Assembly (NCBI GenBank): GCA_029258725.1
Contig: JAPDKE010000005.1
Span: 1-44,265, forward strand
From: a bacterium
Lineage (GTDB): Bacteria; Hydrothermota; UBA3072; JAPDKE01
DNA length: 44,265 nucleotides
Direction: 5' to 3'
Shown here: piece by piece, positions 33,043 through 42,500 of the stretch
How positions within the stretch are numbered: position 1 is the first letter of the stretch
How the letters are laid out: each line of letters starts with the position of its first letter
Program-made: the position numbers and the translations under genes
Notes under the pieces: model-generated
The model's input: only the letters and a program-made list of their open reading frames with translations
Database searches by the model: none
What the model was told of the DNA's origin: nothing

Positions 33043-36000
33043 CTTACCTCCCATCTTGCAATTCCAAAAACCTTTTTATCTTTTATGGTTTTTTCCCCAT
33101 CCTGTATCTCTATATAGAGTATATAGACACCATTTGCAAGTGAGGAGACATCAATCGGAACATCGTTCACACCCGCATTCGTGGTTCCCTCTCCCTCAAT
33201 GAGAATATCTCCTGCCATGCTGAAGACAATGTACCTGACGCTCCTAACTCCCTCCTCAAGGGTGTATCTCAAATTCACCCTGTTTCCCCTTCCCGGATTT
33301 GGATAGATGTAGAACTCCTCAAGGGATTGAAAGGTTGTTGTGGGAGTTACCGGAATATTGTAAACCATCCAGTGTTCCGGGGTTCCGTATGCCATGTTCC
33401 ATCCTTCTTTTAAGGAAGAAAATACCCTCCATCCATACAGGTATCCATCCTCGGACCCCACAAATATCTCTGAGGTTGATGGGTCTCCATCGTAATCGCA
33501 CACAAGGGGTGTTGAATAGGTCTTTCCTCCTGTCCCGAGGGGGAATCCGTATATTCTATCTCCATTCCCGTTGAATGCATACACTCCACCATCAGGAGAT
33601 GTGAACAGGATGTCCACCCTCCCATCATCGTCAACATCGAAAAGAACGATTGATGACTGGATGTATTCCTGTGAATCTATCTCCACGGGAAAGTTATCAA
33701 GCACGCATCCATTGTGGTCCACTGCGTATATCTTATTCTTTGCAGCAAGGACAAGTTCGGGATAACCATCCCCGTTCACATCTCCCAGTGCAGGGGATGA
33801 GAAGAAGTTTGTATCAGGAATGGACCTCTCCCAGAGAATACTTCCGGGCTCTGATACACAGTAAACCAGTCCGTATCCGGTTATACACAGAATCTCTTTA
33901 AGCCCATCCCCGTTTATATCCCCCATCACCGGGGAGGATGTCGTGAATGCAAGAGATTCCTTTCCTTTCCTCCAGACCTTCCTTCCGTTCTCATCAAACC
34001 TCCACAGGGTTCCATCACCACTCAGAACATAAACCGCATGCTCATAAAGGAGGGGGGTTGACCAGATCATCTGTCCAAGCCATACGGGATACCCATCCTC
34101 CAGGACCAGGGAATCCTGAAATTCAAACAGGTAAACATGCTCATCGTTTGATGCTATGGCTATCTCCTTTTTCCCATCCACATCAACATCGTAAACGGCA
34201 GGGGAGCCTATAACAGAACCACCGAGTTTATATCGCGCAAGGCATACCCCGTTGGGAGAGAATACATAAACGTTCCCTCCCAGGTCCGCTGTTATTATCT
34301 CCTCCTCCCCATCCCCATTCACATCAGAGACAGCAGGAAGGGAGTAGGTTGAATCCTCAAGGGAAAAGAGACTCTCACCGTCAGCAAAGTAAATTCCAGG
34401 GAAGGTTCCCTGGAGGATTCTTCCGTCTTTGAGTTTAACCGGTGAGATAACATCCATGGGCAATCCGAGTTCCTTCGGGAATCCAGGCACACTTCTTTTA
34501 AACTTCACATCAAACGTCATGGACTTTCCAGGTGATGAGATATTTTCTATGCTTATGAAGGTAAATGCGTGGGTGTTGTCCTCGGTTGATGGGTCTGTAT
34601 TTTCTGTGAATTCAGAAAGGTATCCTCCTCTGAAGAATACATCGTAGGGAGTTCCGTAGAAAGTTGCGTATATGTCTTCAACCCACCAGAAGTCCTTTTC
34701 AAAGTCCTGTATTCCATCCGCCTCTTCCATGTCAACCCCGTGAGGGAAACCTGCGTTTATCATGTTCAACGTATCGTATTCCTTTATCTTATTTTCATCT
34801 ATGTGCCAGATTGCAAGTCCACCTGAGTTTATGTCCGGGGGGAGGGAGACATCCCAGTCGTTTACATCAACAAGAACATTGTCCTTCCATACCCTGAAAC
34901 CATTTGAGTCAACCCTGGCGGTGCAGGGGTCTGCGTATCTCATCGTATCCGGATTCATGTATGTATATCTGTTTTCTATGAGAAAATACTCGTGTGAGTT
35001 TATCGGGATTTTGTAAACCCTGGGCTCTGAATCTGAACCAGCCCAGTGAATCACCAGTCCGGTTGTATCATGGTCTATAACGACCGGGGTATCAAACCCC
35101 ACCTTCACCCTGTGCCATACAGAAACCCTTGGGGGAACAAGCCCGAGCATGTTCCAGTTTCCGGTTCCCATCAATGCCCATCCACCGCATCCCATTGTCT
35201 CCATGGATGTATCGTAAAGGTCAAGGAATCCGAGCTGGTGTCCGAATTCGTGACACAATCCTCCCTGCATGAAGGCAACGGTTCCATCCTCTTTGAATCC
35301 TGTCTCTGCATAGATTATTCCGTCTGTTATTGTATCGGTTCCATTGTTTGCCAGGATTGGCTCACCGAAGAAAAGCTGGGCATCTCCCACATATACCGCA
35401 GGGATATCGTATTCACCAACCCAGGGATTACTCTGCCACATTGCCCCCGCATGGAATATGATGTATGCATCGTAATCGGAGAAATCTATATCAATCGGGT
35501 CCCTGTCTGCTGCGGCTATTGCATCTTTTAAGAGAGAAAACAGTCCAAAAATCCAGTTGTCCGGGTCCCCGTAGTAGAGCATGGTATGGGGTAAAACATA
35601 TCCCGTATCCGGGGTTTCAGGAACCATCTTCCATTTTATGTAGAGTTTGCCGTGGGAAACATCCAGGTAGTAGTTTCTCAGTGCTTCAAGGAGGCGGTGG
35701 AAGTAAATGGAGTCATGGGGCGGGTCGTAGTAGAGGTTTCTCTGGATGATGGTATCGTAGGCTGTGCTGTCCTCGTTTGCCACCACTACAGTTTCGCACG
35801 GGCATCCTGTGGGTTCAAGTTTGAATCTTCCGTTTCCTGTTGTGAGGGATGAAGTATCTTCCTGAAATTCAACCCTTATCACAAGAACCTTTATCGTATC
35901 CGGTCCCTTTGTCCTGGTTATTTTCTCAAGGAGATTTCTGGATGGATTTCTTATGAATTTTCTGTATTCAGGATGCAGGGAAAATACTTTTTCCCATGCA

Positions 36001-36071
36001 CGCTTTGCCTCCACTCCCCTTTTTACTCCCTCCTCCCTCAGGGATAAAAAAGAAAAAAGGAGCCATATCAT
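33039..36071 (-). CDS. Exported M6-like metalloprotease with FG-GAP repeats and sorting domain
   Basis: 1010 residues. A short hydrophobic N-terminus ([11 protein letters not shown]) may be the signal. Residues about 55-320 are an M6/immune-inhibitor-A-like peptidase with the zinc site H274-E-F-G-H278-x2-G-F-L-D284 and a Met-turn-like [10 protein letters not shown] soon after. Residues about 535-900 contain at least five FG-GAP/VCBS-type units ([55 protein letters not shown]). The last 95 residues are a sorting-like domain ([28 protein letters not shown]). Likely secreted and surface-attached, degrading extracellular protein. It begins 20 nt after tRNA-Ser, with AGGAGAT as ribosome site. Confidence 0.87.
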   Translation of the reverse strand: MIWLLFSFLSLREEGVKRGVEAKRAWEKVFSLHPEYRKFIRNPSRNLLEKITRTKGPDTIKVLVIRVEFQEDTSSLTTGNGRFKLEPTGCPCETVVVANEDSTAYDTIIQRNLYYDPPHDSIYFHRLLEALRNYYLDVSHGKLYIKWKMVPETPDTGYVLPHTMLYYGDPDNWIFGLFSLLKDAIAAADRDPIDIDFSDYDAYIIFHAGAMWQSNPWVGEYDIPAVYVGDAQLFFGEPILANNGTDTITDGIIYAETGFKEDGTVAFMQGGLCHEFGHQLGFLDLYDTSMETMGCGGWALMGTGNWNMLGLVPPRVSVWHRVKVGFDTPVVIDHDTTGLVIHWAGSDSEPRVYKIPINSHEYFLIENRYTYMNPDTMRYADPCTARVDSNGFRVWKDNVLVDVNDWDVSLPPDINSGGLAIWHIDENKIKEYDTLNMINAGFPHGVDMEEADGIQDFEKDFWWVEDIYATFYGTPYDVFFRGGYLSEFTENTDPSTEDNTHAFTFISIENISSPGKSMTFDVKFKRSVPGFPKELGLPMDVISPVKLKDGRILQGTFPGIYFADGESLFSLEDSTYSLPAVSDVNGDGEEEIITADLGGNVYVFSPNGVCLARYKLGGSVIGSPAVYDVDVDGKKEIAIASNDEHVYLFEFQDSLVLEDGYPVWLGQMIWSTPLLYEHAVYVLSGDGTLWRFDENGRKVWRKGKESLAFTTSSPVMGDINGDGLKEILCITGYGLVYCVSEPGSILWERSIPDTNFFSSPALGDVNGDGYPELVLAAKNKIYAVDHNGCVLDNFPVEIDSQEYIQSSIVLFDVDDDGRVDILFTSPDGGVYAFNGNGDRIYGFPLGTGGKTYSTPLVCDYDGDPSTSEIFVGSEDGYLYGWRVFSSLKEGWNMAYGTPEHWMVYNIPVTPTTTFQSLEEFYIYPNPGRGNRVNLRYTLEEGVRSVRYIVFSMAGDILIEGEGTTNAGVNDVPIDVSSLANGVYILYIEIQDGEKTIKDKKVFGIARWEVR

Positions 36072-36091
36072 CTACATCTCCTTTCTATTCA

Positions 36092-36179
36092 TGGCGGAGG
36101 GAGAGGGATTCGAACCCCCGGACCCTTGCGGGTCACACGATTTCGAGTCGTGCGCCTTCGTCCACTCGGCCATCCCTCC
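36092..36179 (-). tRNA. tRNA-Ser (anticodon CGA)
   Basis: 88 nt including an encoded 3' CCA. Acceptor stem GGAGGGA/TCCCTCC, discriminator G, anticodon stem-loop CACGA-CTCGAAA-TCGTG (anticodon CGA), a long variable arm (GACCCGCAAGGGTC) as expected for serine, and the T loop GTTCGAATC. The first 47 nt also encode the last 15 codons and the stop of tadA, an unusual overlap. The M6 protease gene starts 20 nt downstream. Confidence 0.95.
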
Positions 36180-36618
36180 GCCTTTTGAAGAATTCTTTCA
36201 TAAGTTTTGCCGCCTCTTCTTTAAGAACACCCTTTTCAACCTCAAACGAATGGTTCCACTTCCCTTCCCTTATATCCATTACAGAACCAAGTGCACCGAA
36301 CTTGGGGTCATCTGCACCGTAAACAATTTTGTCTATCCTTGCAAGGATGGATGCCCCTGCACACATGAGGCAGGGCTCAAGGGTAACATAAAGTGTTGCA
36401 CCCTTCAGTCTCCAGTTTCCAAGTTTATTCGCTGCTGCTGAGAGTGCAATTATTTCTGCATGGGCGGTTGGGTCTTTCAATGCCTCTGTTCTGTTATGCC
36501 CCCTTCCTATAATCTCCCCATCCTTCACCACCACCGCCCCGACAGGAACCTCCCCCTCCTCAAATGCCTTCCTTGCCTCCTTCAGTGCCTCTATCATCCA
36601 CCTTTCTTTTTCATTCAT
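36133..36618 (-). CDS. tadA: tRNA adenosine(34) deaminase TadA
   Basis: 161 residues from the ATG at 36618; the frame extends to 36645, but that codon lies inside tRNA-Lys, so the downstream start is preferred even though its ribosome site is weak. Zinc-deaminase motifs are intact: H53-A-E55 ([10 protein letters not shown]) and P82-C83-L-M-C86. TadA converts A34 to inosine in tRNA-Arg(ACG), the gene for which lies about 100 nt upstream. The C-terminal sequence [15 protein letters not shown] is read from the 5' half of tRNA-Ser, so this tail is not under ordinary protein constraint and may have been acquired by loss of an earlier stop codon. Core length is normal. Confidence 0.93.
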   Translation of the reverse strand: MNEKERWMIEALKEARKAFEEGEVPVGAVVVKDGEIIGRGHNRTEALKDPTAHAEIIALSAAANKLGNWRLKGATLYVTLEPCLMCAGASILARIDKIVYGADDPKFGALGSVMDIREGKWNHSFEVEKGVLKEEAAKLMKEFFKRRRDGRVDEGARLEIV

Positions 36619-36634
36619 TGTCTTTTTATTAAAA

Positions 36635-36711
36635 TGGTGCGCCACGAGGGCTTCGAACCCCCGACCCGCGGATTAAGAATCCGCTGCTCTACCGGGCTGA
36701 GCTAGTGGCGC
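36635..36711 (-). tRNA. tRNA-Lys (anticodon CTT)
   Basis: 77 nt with an encoded 3' CCA. Acceptor stem GCGCCAC/GTGGCGC, discriminator A, D-stem GCTC/GAGC, anticodon stem-loop GCGGA-TTCTTAA-TCCGC giving anticodon CTT, T loop GTTCGAAGC. Six nucleotides separate it from tRNA-Arg. Confidence 0.95.
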
Positions 36712-36717
36712 ACTCAA

Positions 36718-36791
36718 CGCGCCTGGAGGGACTCGAACCCCCAACCCACGGATTCGTAGTCCGTTGCTCTATCCGATTGAGCCACAGGCGC
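36718..36791 (-). tRNA. tRNA-Arg (anticodon ACG), CCA not encoded
   Basis: 74 nt. Acceptor stem GCGCCTG/CAGGCGC, discriminator G, D-stem GCTC/GAGC, anticodon stem-loop ACGGA-CTACGAA-TCCGT giving ACG, T loop GTTCGAGTC. The genome sequence continues TTG after the discriminator, so CCA must be added. A34 is the expected TadA substrate. Its 5' end is only 9 nt from the -10 box of the promoter. Confidence 0.95.
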
Positions 36792-36799
36792 TCACCTTT

Positions 36800-36827
36800 A
36801 ATATAGTAAAATTTGAAATTTAGTCAA
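36800..36827 (-). promoter_or_regulatory. Promoter of the tRNA/tadA operon
   Basis: On the minus strand TTGACT (36827-36822) and TATATT (36805-36800) are separated by 16 nt. Only 8 nt lie between the -10 box and the first base of tRNA-Arg, so transcription should start at or within a nucleotide or two of the mature 5' end. The -35 lies 5 nt from the stop of the upstream exported protein gene (36833). Confidence 0.7.
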
Positions 36828-36832
36828 GAGGT

Positions 36833-39568
36833 TTATCTCACAATAAGAACCTTTCTTATTGCCTCGTCCTTCTCCGTCTTCAGCCTGATGTAGTAGAATC
36901 CAGGTGGAAGTTCTCCACCGTAACTCACACCATACACGCCCCTGTCCTTCTCACCGTTCTCAAACACATGCACCCTTCTTCCTGAAATATCGTAAAGAGC
37001 AAGATACACATGGGTCCTCTCAGGTATCCCGTATCTAAAAGAGAACTCACAGGAGGCAGGATTTGGAACGGGTGAGGAAAGGAAGAAACAGACCTTTTCC
37101 AGTGCATCCTGAGGAGAAGAAACCTCAACCACAAAAGGTATCACAGAGGTCTCCTTTGAAGGGTCGTTTGTATAGAAAACCCCCCGTGCATAGAGAGTCG
37201 TATCAGAAGTAATGGAACTCCCATCCACGAGAACCTGAACCGCAACACTGTCCTGTGGAGGAACCGTATCCTGAGCAGGAGCAAAAGAAAGCCAGGGTAT
37301 ATCTGCTTTAACTCCCGTCACCATCACATCATCAACATACCAGCCCTCAAAATCATTGTAGTTCGCATCAGGAACATCAAAGGAGAACCGGATGTTGACA
37401 TAGTGCCCACAGTAAGGACTTATATCAAGGGATACATTCCTCCATAAACCACCTGTCCCATCACTCTGATAAAGTGTATCCCAGGTGTTCCCGTAATCGG
37501 TGGAAATGAGAACAACACCATGCTCATAAGGGCTGCCCTCACACTCAAGAAAGTGAGAGAAGGAAAGGGTGGCAGAGGAATATGAGAGAAGGTCTATAAG
37601 AGGAGAAGTCAGAGCACCCCTGTTCGCATCCCCGGTATCATAATTCCACACTCCCTCAATACCATAATACCAGGACATCGTATCACTTGAATACCTGTGA
37701 GATGTGAGATGCCAGAGACCGTAACTTCCCCAGTCATTCTCCCCGGACTCCATATCATCATAGAAAACCGTATCCACAGCCTTGGTGGAAATACCCTCGT
37801 TCAGGGTGTAAATGAGAGGATAATCCCCAACATTCTTCACCCAAAGGGTCCCTGTTTTTACCTCACCAGGAGAGATGGAGAGACGAAAACTATCCGGCAA
37901 AACGGCAGCAGGGGCAGCCACATGAACCCCCACAGGAAGGTACACTGCGGATGTACCCGGAACATTATGTAAGAAAGCCCCATAGGCTTTATATGTCCCG
38001 CCAGGGAGCCCAGATGTGTTCACAACCACAGGAAGAACAAGAGTATATCCTGGAGGAACAACAACGTAAGAAAACGGAAAGGAAAGCCAGGCAGGACGTC
38101 CCATCGTTGCCCACACTATCGCATTTCTTATTATCTGTCTATTATTCTCATACTCATTCTCCAGCCAGGAGTAGATGGATTGTCCAAATATCACCGCCCT
38201 TCCGGTATCTTCCTTTGCAACCGCAAAGATATTCCCGAGTGTATCTTTCACAAGCCAGGTTCCATCACTTATGGTATAAGCATCACCCGACCACGAGGAT
38301 ACCGAATATATGGTATCCAGGTCCCTTGAAATAAAATGGTCTGGGTTTGTCATTCCTCCATCTATGGAGGCATCAAAAACACCGGATATACCGAAGATGG
38401 GAAAGAGATAGTCCTGAACGGCAGGAGCCACCTCGTCCAGATCATCCATTCCCATAACAACTCCCTTTCCCTGCCTCCAGAACTTCACAAGTGCCTCTGC
38501 CTCGGTGGCTGTGATACTTGCATCGTCATTATCAACCACAACACCATCGTATCCCTCAAGGTCCTCAAAAGTCCACCCGTTTCCTATGAAGTCAAATTTA
38601 AAATACCTGGAAAGGGAATCGTCGTCTCTGAGCAGAGGATATGAGTATGCGGGATTCCATCCCTCGCCCACCACTGCTATGGAGAGTTTACCGGTATGTA
38701 AAGCCCTGAATATATCAAATCTGAGGGTGTCGGTTCCGTTGTTGGTGATGCTTATATACTGGGTGTCATTCCTTCCAGGATACATCAGGAAATACAGACT
38801 ATCCGGAGCAAGGGATATTTCGGGTCTCTTCAGGTATATATCAAGACTCAGAGTCTCTCCCTCTGTAACCTCCACGCTTTCCCTGGCAGTAAAATAGTGT
38901 GGGTGTGTACATATAACCTCCGTATTACCCACCGCAATGTACATCAAATATGCTCCTGAGGCATCGGTGGTATCCGGGAAAGAAACATCACTCATTACGA
39001 CCGCACCCGATACAGGAGCTCCGGTCTTTGCATCGTAAACATGCCCCTTAATAAAACCTGCAGGAACATCCCTCACATAAACCGAATCAACATAGGCTGC
39101 GTCCCAACTTTCAGTCCCATCCATGCATGCACGAAATCTCACCCCCAGACCTTTTATGGGATTATAGATTCCAAGATTCACTTTTTTCTTTATCCATCCG
39201 GGATCATATCCCGTGAGAGAATCTATGGTATGCCATTCCCCATCGTAAACCTCAAGCCATACCCATTCTCCCTCACTCCCATACAGGCTCCATGTCCTCC
39301 AGTAAAACGAAAGAACAGGTATCCCTGTAACCCCGGAAAGATCAAGATAAACATCCGCACAGGAAGTGGAGTATGGCCCCCATGCAGAACATGTGAGAAC
39401 CATCACTGAATCACCCTCAAGTGCCCCACCGGTCCCATAAGAACCCGTGCTGGTCCGAACAACCCCATTGTAAGTCGTGGTTATCACCCAGTTACCAAGA
39501 CCCCCCTCAAACCCATCATAAAAAGGAAGAGAAAGTGTATCCTGTGAAAGAAGCAACAAAATCAACAT
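36833..39568 (-). CDS. Giant exported protein: jelly-roll modules, carboxypeptidase-regulatory-like and GATase-like domains, sorting domain
   Basis: 911 residues. A short signal peptide (MLILLLLSQDTLS) is followed by a jelly-roll/MAM-like module (about 15-165, FYDGFEGGLGNW), a carboxypeptidase-regulatory-like domain (about 170-245, IKGHVYDAKTGAPVSGAVV), an Ig-like strand set, a GATase/flavodoxin-like segment (about 295-500, KLSIAVVGEGW ... FWRQGKGVVMGMDD ... AVIFGQSIYSW), a second jelly-roll module (about 620-775, DTVFYDDMESGENDW) and a T9SS-type sorting domain (PVPNPASCEFSFRYG, YDISGRRVHVF). The second jelly-roll module is closely similar to one in the adjacent 39580-42618 product. Follows that gene by 11 nt, so co-transcribed. 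No enzyme motif is clear. Confidence 0.8.
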   Translation of the reverse strand: MLILLLLSQDTLSLPFYDGFEGGLGNWVITTTYNGVVRTSTGSYGTGGALEGDSVMVLTCSAWGPYSTSCADVYLDLSGVTGIPVLSFYWRTWSLYGSEGEWVWLEVYDGEWHTIDSLTGYDPGWIKKKVNLGIYNPIKGLGVRFRACMDGTESWDAAYVDSVYVRDVPAGFIKGHVYDAKTGAPVSGAVVMSDVSFPDTTDASGAYLMYIAVGNTEVICTHPHYFTARESVEVTEGETLSLDIYLKRPEISLAPDSLYFLMYPGRNDTQYISITNNGTDTLRFDIFRALHTGKLSIAVVGEGWNPAYSYPLLRDDDSLSRYFKFDFIGNGWTFEDLEGYDGVVVDNDDASITATEAEALVKFWRQGKGVVMGMDDLDEVAPAVQDYLFPIFGISGVFDASIDGGMTNPDHFISRDLDTIYSVSSWSGDAYTISDGTWLVKDTLGNIFAVAKEDTGRAVIFGQSIYSWLENEYENNRQIIRNAIVWATMGRPAWLSFPFSYVVVPPGYTLVLPVVVNTSGLPGGTYKAYGAFLHNVPGTSAVYLPVGVHVAAPAAVLPDSFRLSISPGEVKTGTLWVKNVGDYPLIYTLNEGISTKAVDTVFYDDMESGENDWGSYGLWHLTSHRYSSDTMSWYYGIEGVWNYDTGDANRGALTSPLIDLLSYSSATLSFSHFLECEGSPYEHGVVLISTDYGNTWDTLYQSDGTGGLWRNVSLDISPYCGHYVNIRFSFDVPDANYNDFEGWYVDDVMVTGVKADIPWLSFAPAQDTVPPQDSVAVQVLVDGSSITSDTTLYARGVFYTNDPSKETSVIPFVVEVSSPQDALEKVCFFLSSPVPNPASCEFSFRYGIPERTHVYLALYDISGRRVHVFENGEKDRGVYGVSYGGELPPGFYYIRLKTEKDEAIRKVLIVR

Positions 39569-39579
39569 GATATCCTCCT

Positions 39580-42500
39580 TTATTTTACAACCGCAACCTT
39601 TATTACCTTCACCTTATGCTCCTCAGGAACATCAAACCTCACAAAGTAAATCCCGGAAGGAACATTCTCAAGATTCCAGGATACCCGGTAATATCCAGGC
39701 TTCCTTCTTCCATCCACAAGCGATACAACCCTTCTCCCGGCAACATCATACACATTGAGAATAACCCTCCTCTCCTTCGGAACACCATACTCAAACCTGA
39801 AAACATCGGAAGACATAACGGGGTCAAGCAGTGAGATGAAAAACCTGCCAGGAACCTTGGAACCAATCCCTTGCGAAACAGTTGAAACAGTAACATACGC
39901 AAACCTCACAGGCTCATTTATATCATTACTCTTCACCACCAGAGCAGCCCTGTAAACCGTATCAGGAACCATGTAAGAACCATCAACAGTAACAATGACC
40001 GCAACACTCTCACCCTCCATTGCCTTTCCGGATGAAGGAGATGCACTCAACCAGTCAGCCTCAAAGGGTGAACCGGCAATCAGGATATCATCTATGTACC
40101 AGCCCTCAAAATCATTGTTATTACTATCCTGAGTATCAAATAAAAACTTCAACCTGAAGTTACCAGTGCCAACCCAGTCATCCAGGTCCACAATCTCCTG
40201 AAGCCACTGACCACCTGTTGAATTCTTTTCCCATATAACCTCCCATGAACCCCCACCATCCCTGCTCGCCATCAATACACCATGCTCATATGGAGCACCT
40301 TCAGCATCCAGGAAATGCCAGAAGGAAAGAACAGCATCCTCATATGTAGAAAGGTCTATCCTTGGAGTAACCAGAGCACCCCTGTTCGCATCCCCGGTAT
40401 TGTAGTTCCATACATCCTCTATCCCATAATACCAGGAACTTGAATCACTTATAAACCTGTGTGATGTCCTGTGCCAGAGACCATAATACTCCCAGCCGTC
40501 TGCATCGGACTCAACATCATCATAAAATATCGTGTCAGGAAGCAATTTTGAAAAAACATAGGGTCCCTCATCCACCGTGAACACAAGTTCCCCTTCCCCT
40601 GCATTCTTCACCCACAGAGTCTCCTGATAGAGGGTATTCACAGGAATGCTTATCCTGAATGAATCAGCGCTCAAAGATATCCGGGGAATCCTGACATAAA
40701 GATAAACAGGCACATCAACAGGAGAGGTATCAGGAGCATTTGAGGTAAACCTGAGAATGGCGGTGCAGAGAGTCTCGGATGGGAAGTCTCTTGCAGAAAA
40801 GGTGAGTTCAACAGGAACACTATCACCAGGAGGAACCCTGCCCTCCCTGGTATCCTCATCCATCCAAGTAACTCCCCACCTTTTTATGCCCACCACAACA
40901 TCGTCTATGAACCAGCCTGTACCGCCTCCCCAACCACCACTTGCGAGTCTGAATCTTATATAAACCGTATCCCCGATGTAAGGAGAGAGGTCAAGAACAG
41001 CCTCCTTCCATCCATAACTCTCTGCAGTAACACCACTTCTGAGTTGATACCCGTTAACCCCATCCCTTGATATTTCAACATATCCGAAATCATACCCATA
41101 GTACAGGCTATACCATTCCCAGAAGGAGAGATAGGCGGAGGTTGCATACTCGGGTATGTAAATGGGAGGAGTAATAAGGGCATTATCCAGATTCTGAGGA
41201 TAGTCACCTGTGGATGTATCTCCGCAATACCAAGAAAAAACAGGACTGTGATACCAGGGAGAAACAGCGGGATGTGTATCCACTCGCATCCAGTAATTCC
41301 CGATGCCACTGTAATCAACAGTTACCCAGCCATCTTCTCCCCCCTCCATATCATCAAAGAAAAGTGTCTCACCCCACGCTGCCGAAGGAGAAACAGCGGT
41401 ATCCATCTCCTCCAGTGAGAAAAACAGGGTATCAACCCCGGTATTCCTCACCCACAGTGTTTCAACACCACTCCAGAAAGGAGCCACATACCCCACAACA
41501 GTATCAGGATTAAAAGAAATCACCGGAGGAGAAACCGTGGAAACCCTGCCAGCATTCTCAATCACACCCACCTCACTGTCAGCATCCACAGCGTAAATGT
41601 TTACATAGTAAACCCCGGAAGTGGATGGAGTCCGCCAGGAACCACCATACACGCCATCTCCCGCACCTCCATCCCCATGAAGCCCATCATCGTAAAGAAA
41701 AGCAGTATCCACGACACCACCAGAAGGAACTCTTATCTCAGCAAAAACATCTATCAGAGACTCAGGAGAAAATGCCCTTACAGTTATAAAGACACTGTCA
41801 CCGGGAGAAAGAGAAACAGGAGTTACATTCGCATCCTTCACAAGAGGAACAGGAACAAGATACCTGAGAACCCTCCTCATAACCTCTATCCTCATTGGAA
41901 GCGTATCTATCGCCTCAAAACCAAAAGAGAAATAAACAAGCCTGTAAGTCCCCTCATACCTTATACCACCAAACATGCGTTGAGGGTCATCGTATTTGAA
42001 CACAGGAACAGAACCATTAAGTGTATCTATTACACTCGGATACCACTGATTATTCGCGCCATCCCCTCCCTTTATTGAGAAAGAAAGCCCATCGCCAATG
42101 GGGTCTCCGGGCATTCCGGTGATGTCATAGAAATTCGCATCATCACTCAGATACAAAGCATGAAGATAGTCAAGATAAAAGTCCACACCGAGTCCACATT
42201 CCACAAGGTCAAATCCTATGTCCTGTCCGGTTATAAACAGATTGCCTCCTCTATTCAGGTATTTACTCAGTACCCACTGTTCTGGGGAGGTTATGGTATA
42301 GTTACTATTCCCCCCTGTCATCCATATAATAACAGGATACTGGAAGATAAGGGCGGTGTCATCACCCGAGGAATTCACATCGTACGCAACTCCAAGGCTA
42401 TCAAGGGTAGCGGTGAAATAGGAAAGATAGATGTCATCCTTTGCTATGATGAGAACCCGGTTAAGCGTCCATTCTGGAGAATTAGACTTCTCATCACCAG

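Noticed and set aside
36133-36645. Start of tadA at 36645
   Set aside because: That codon is in the 3' part of tRNA-Lys. The ATG at 36618 is downstream of the tRNA and gives a normal TadA N-terminus.
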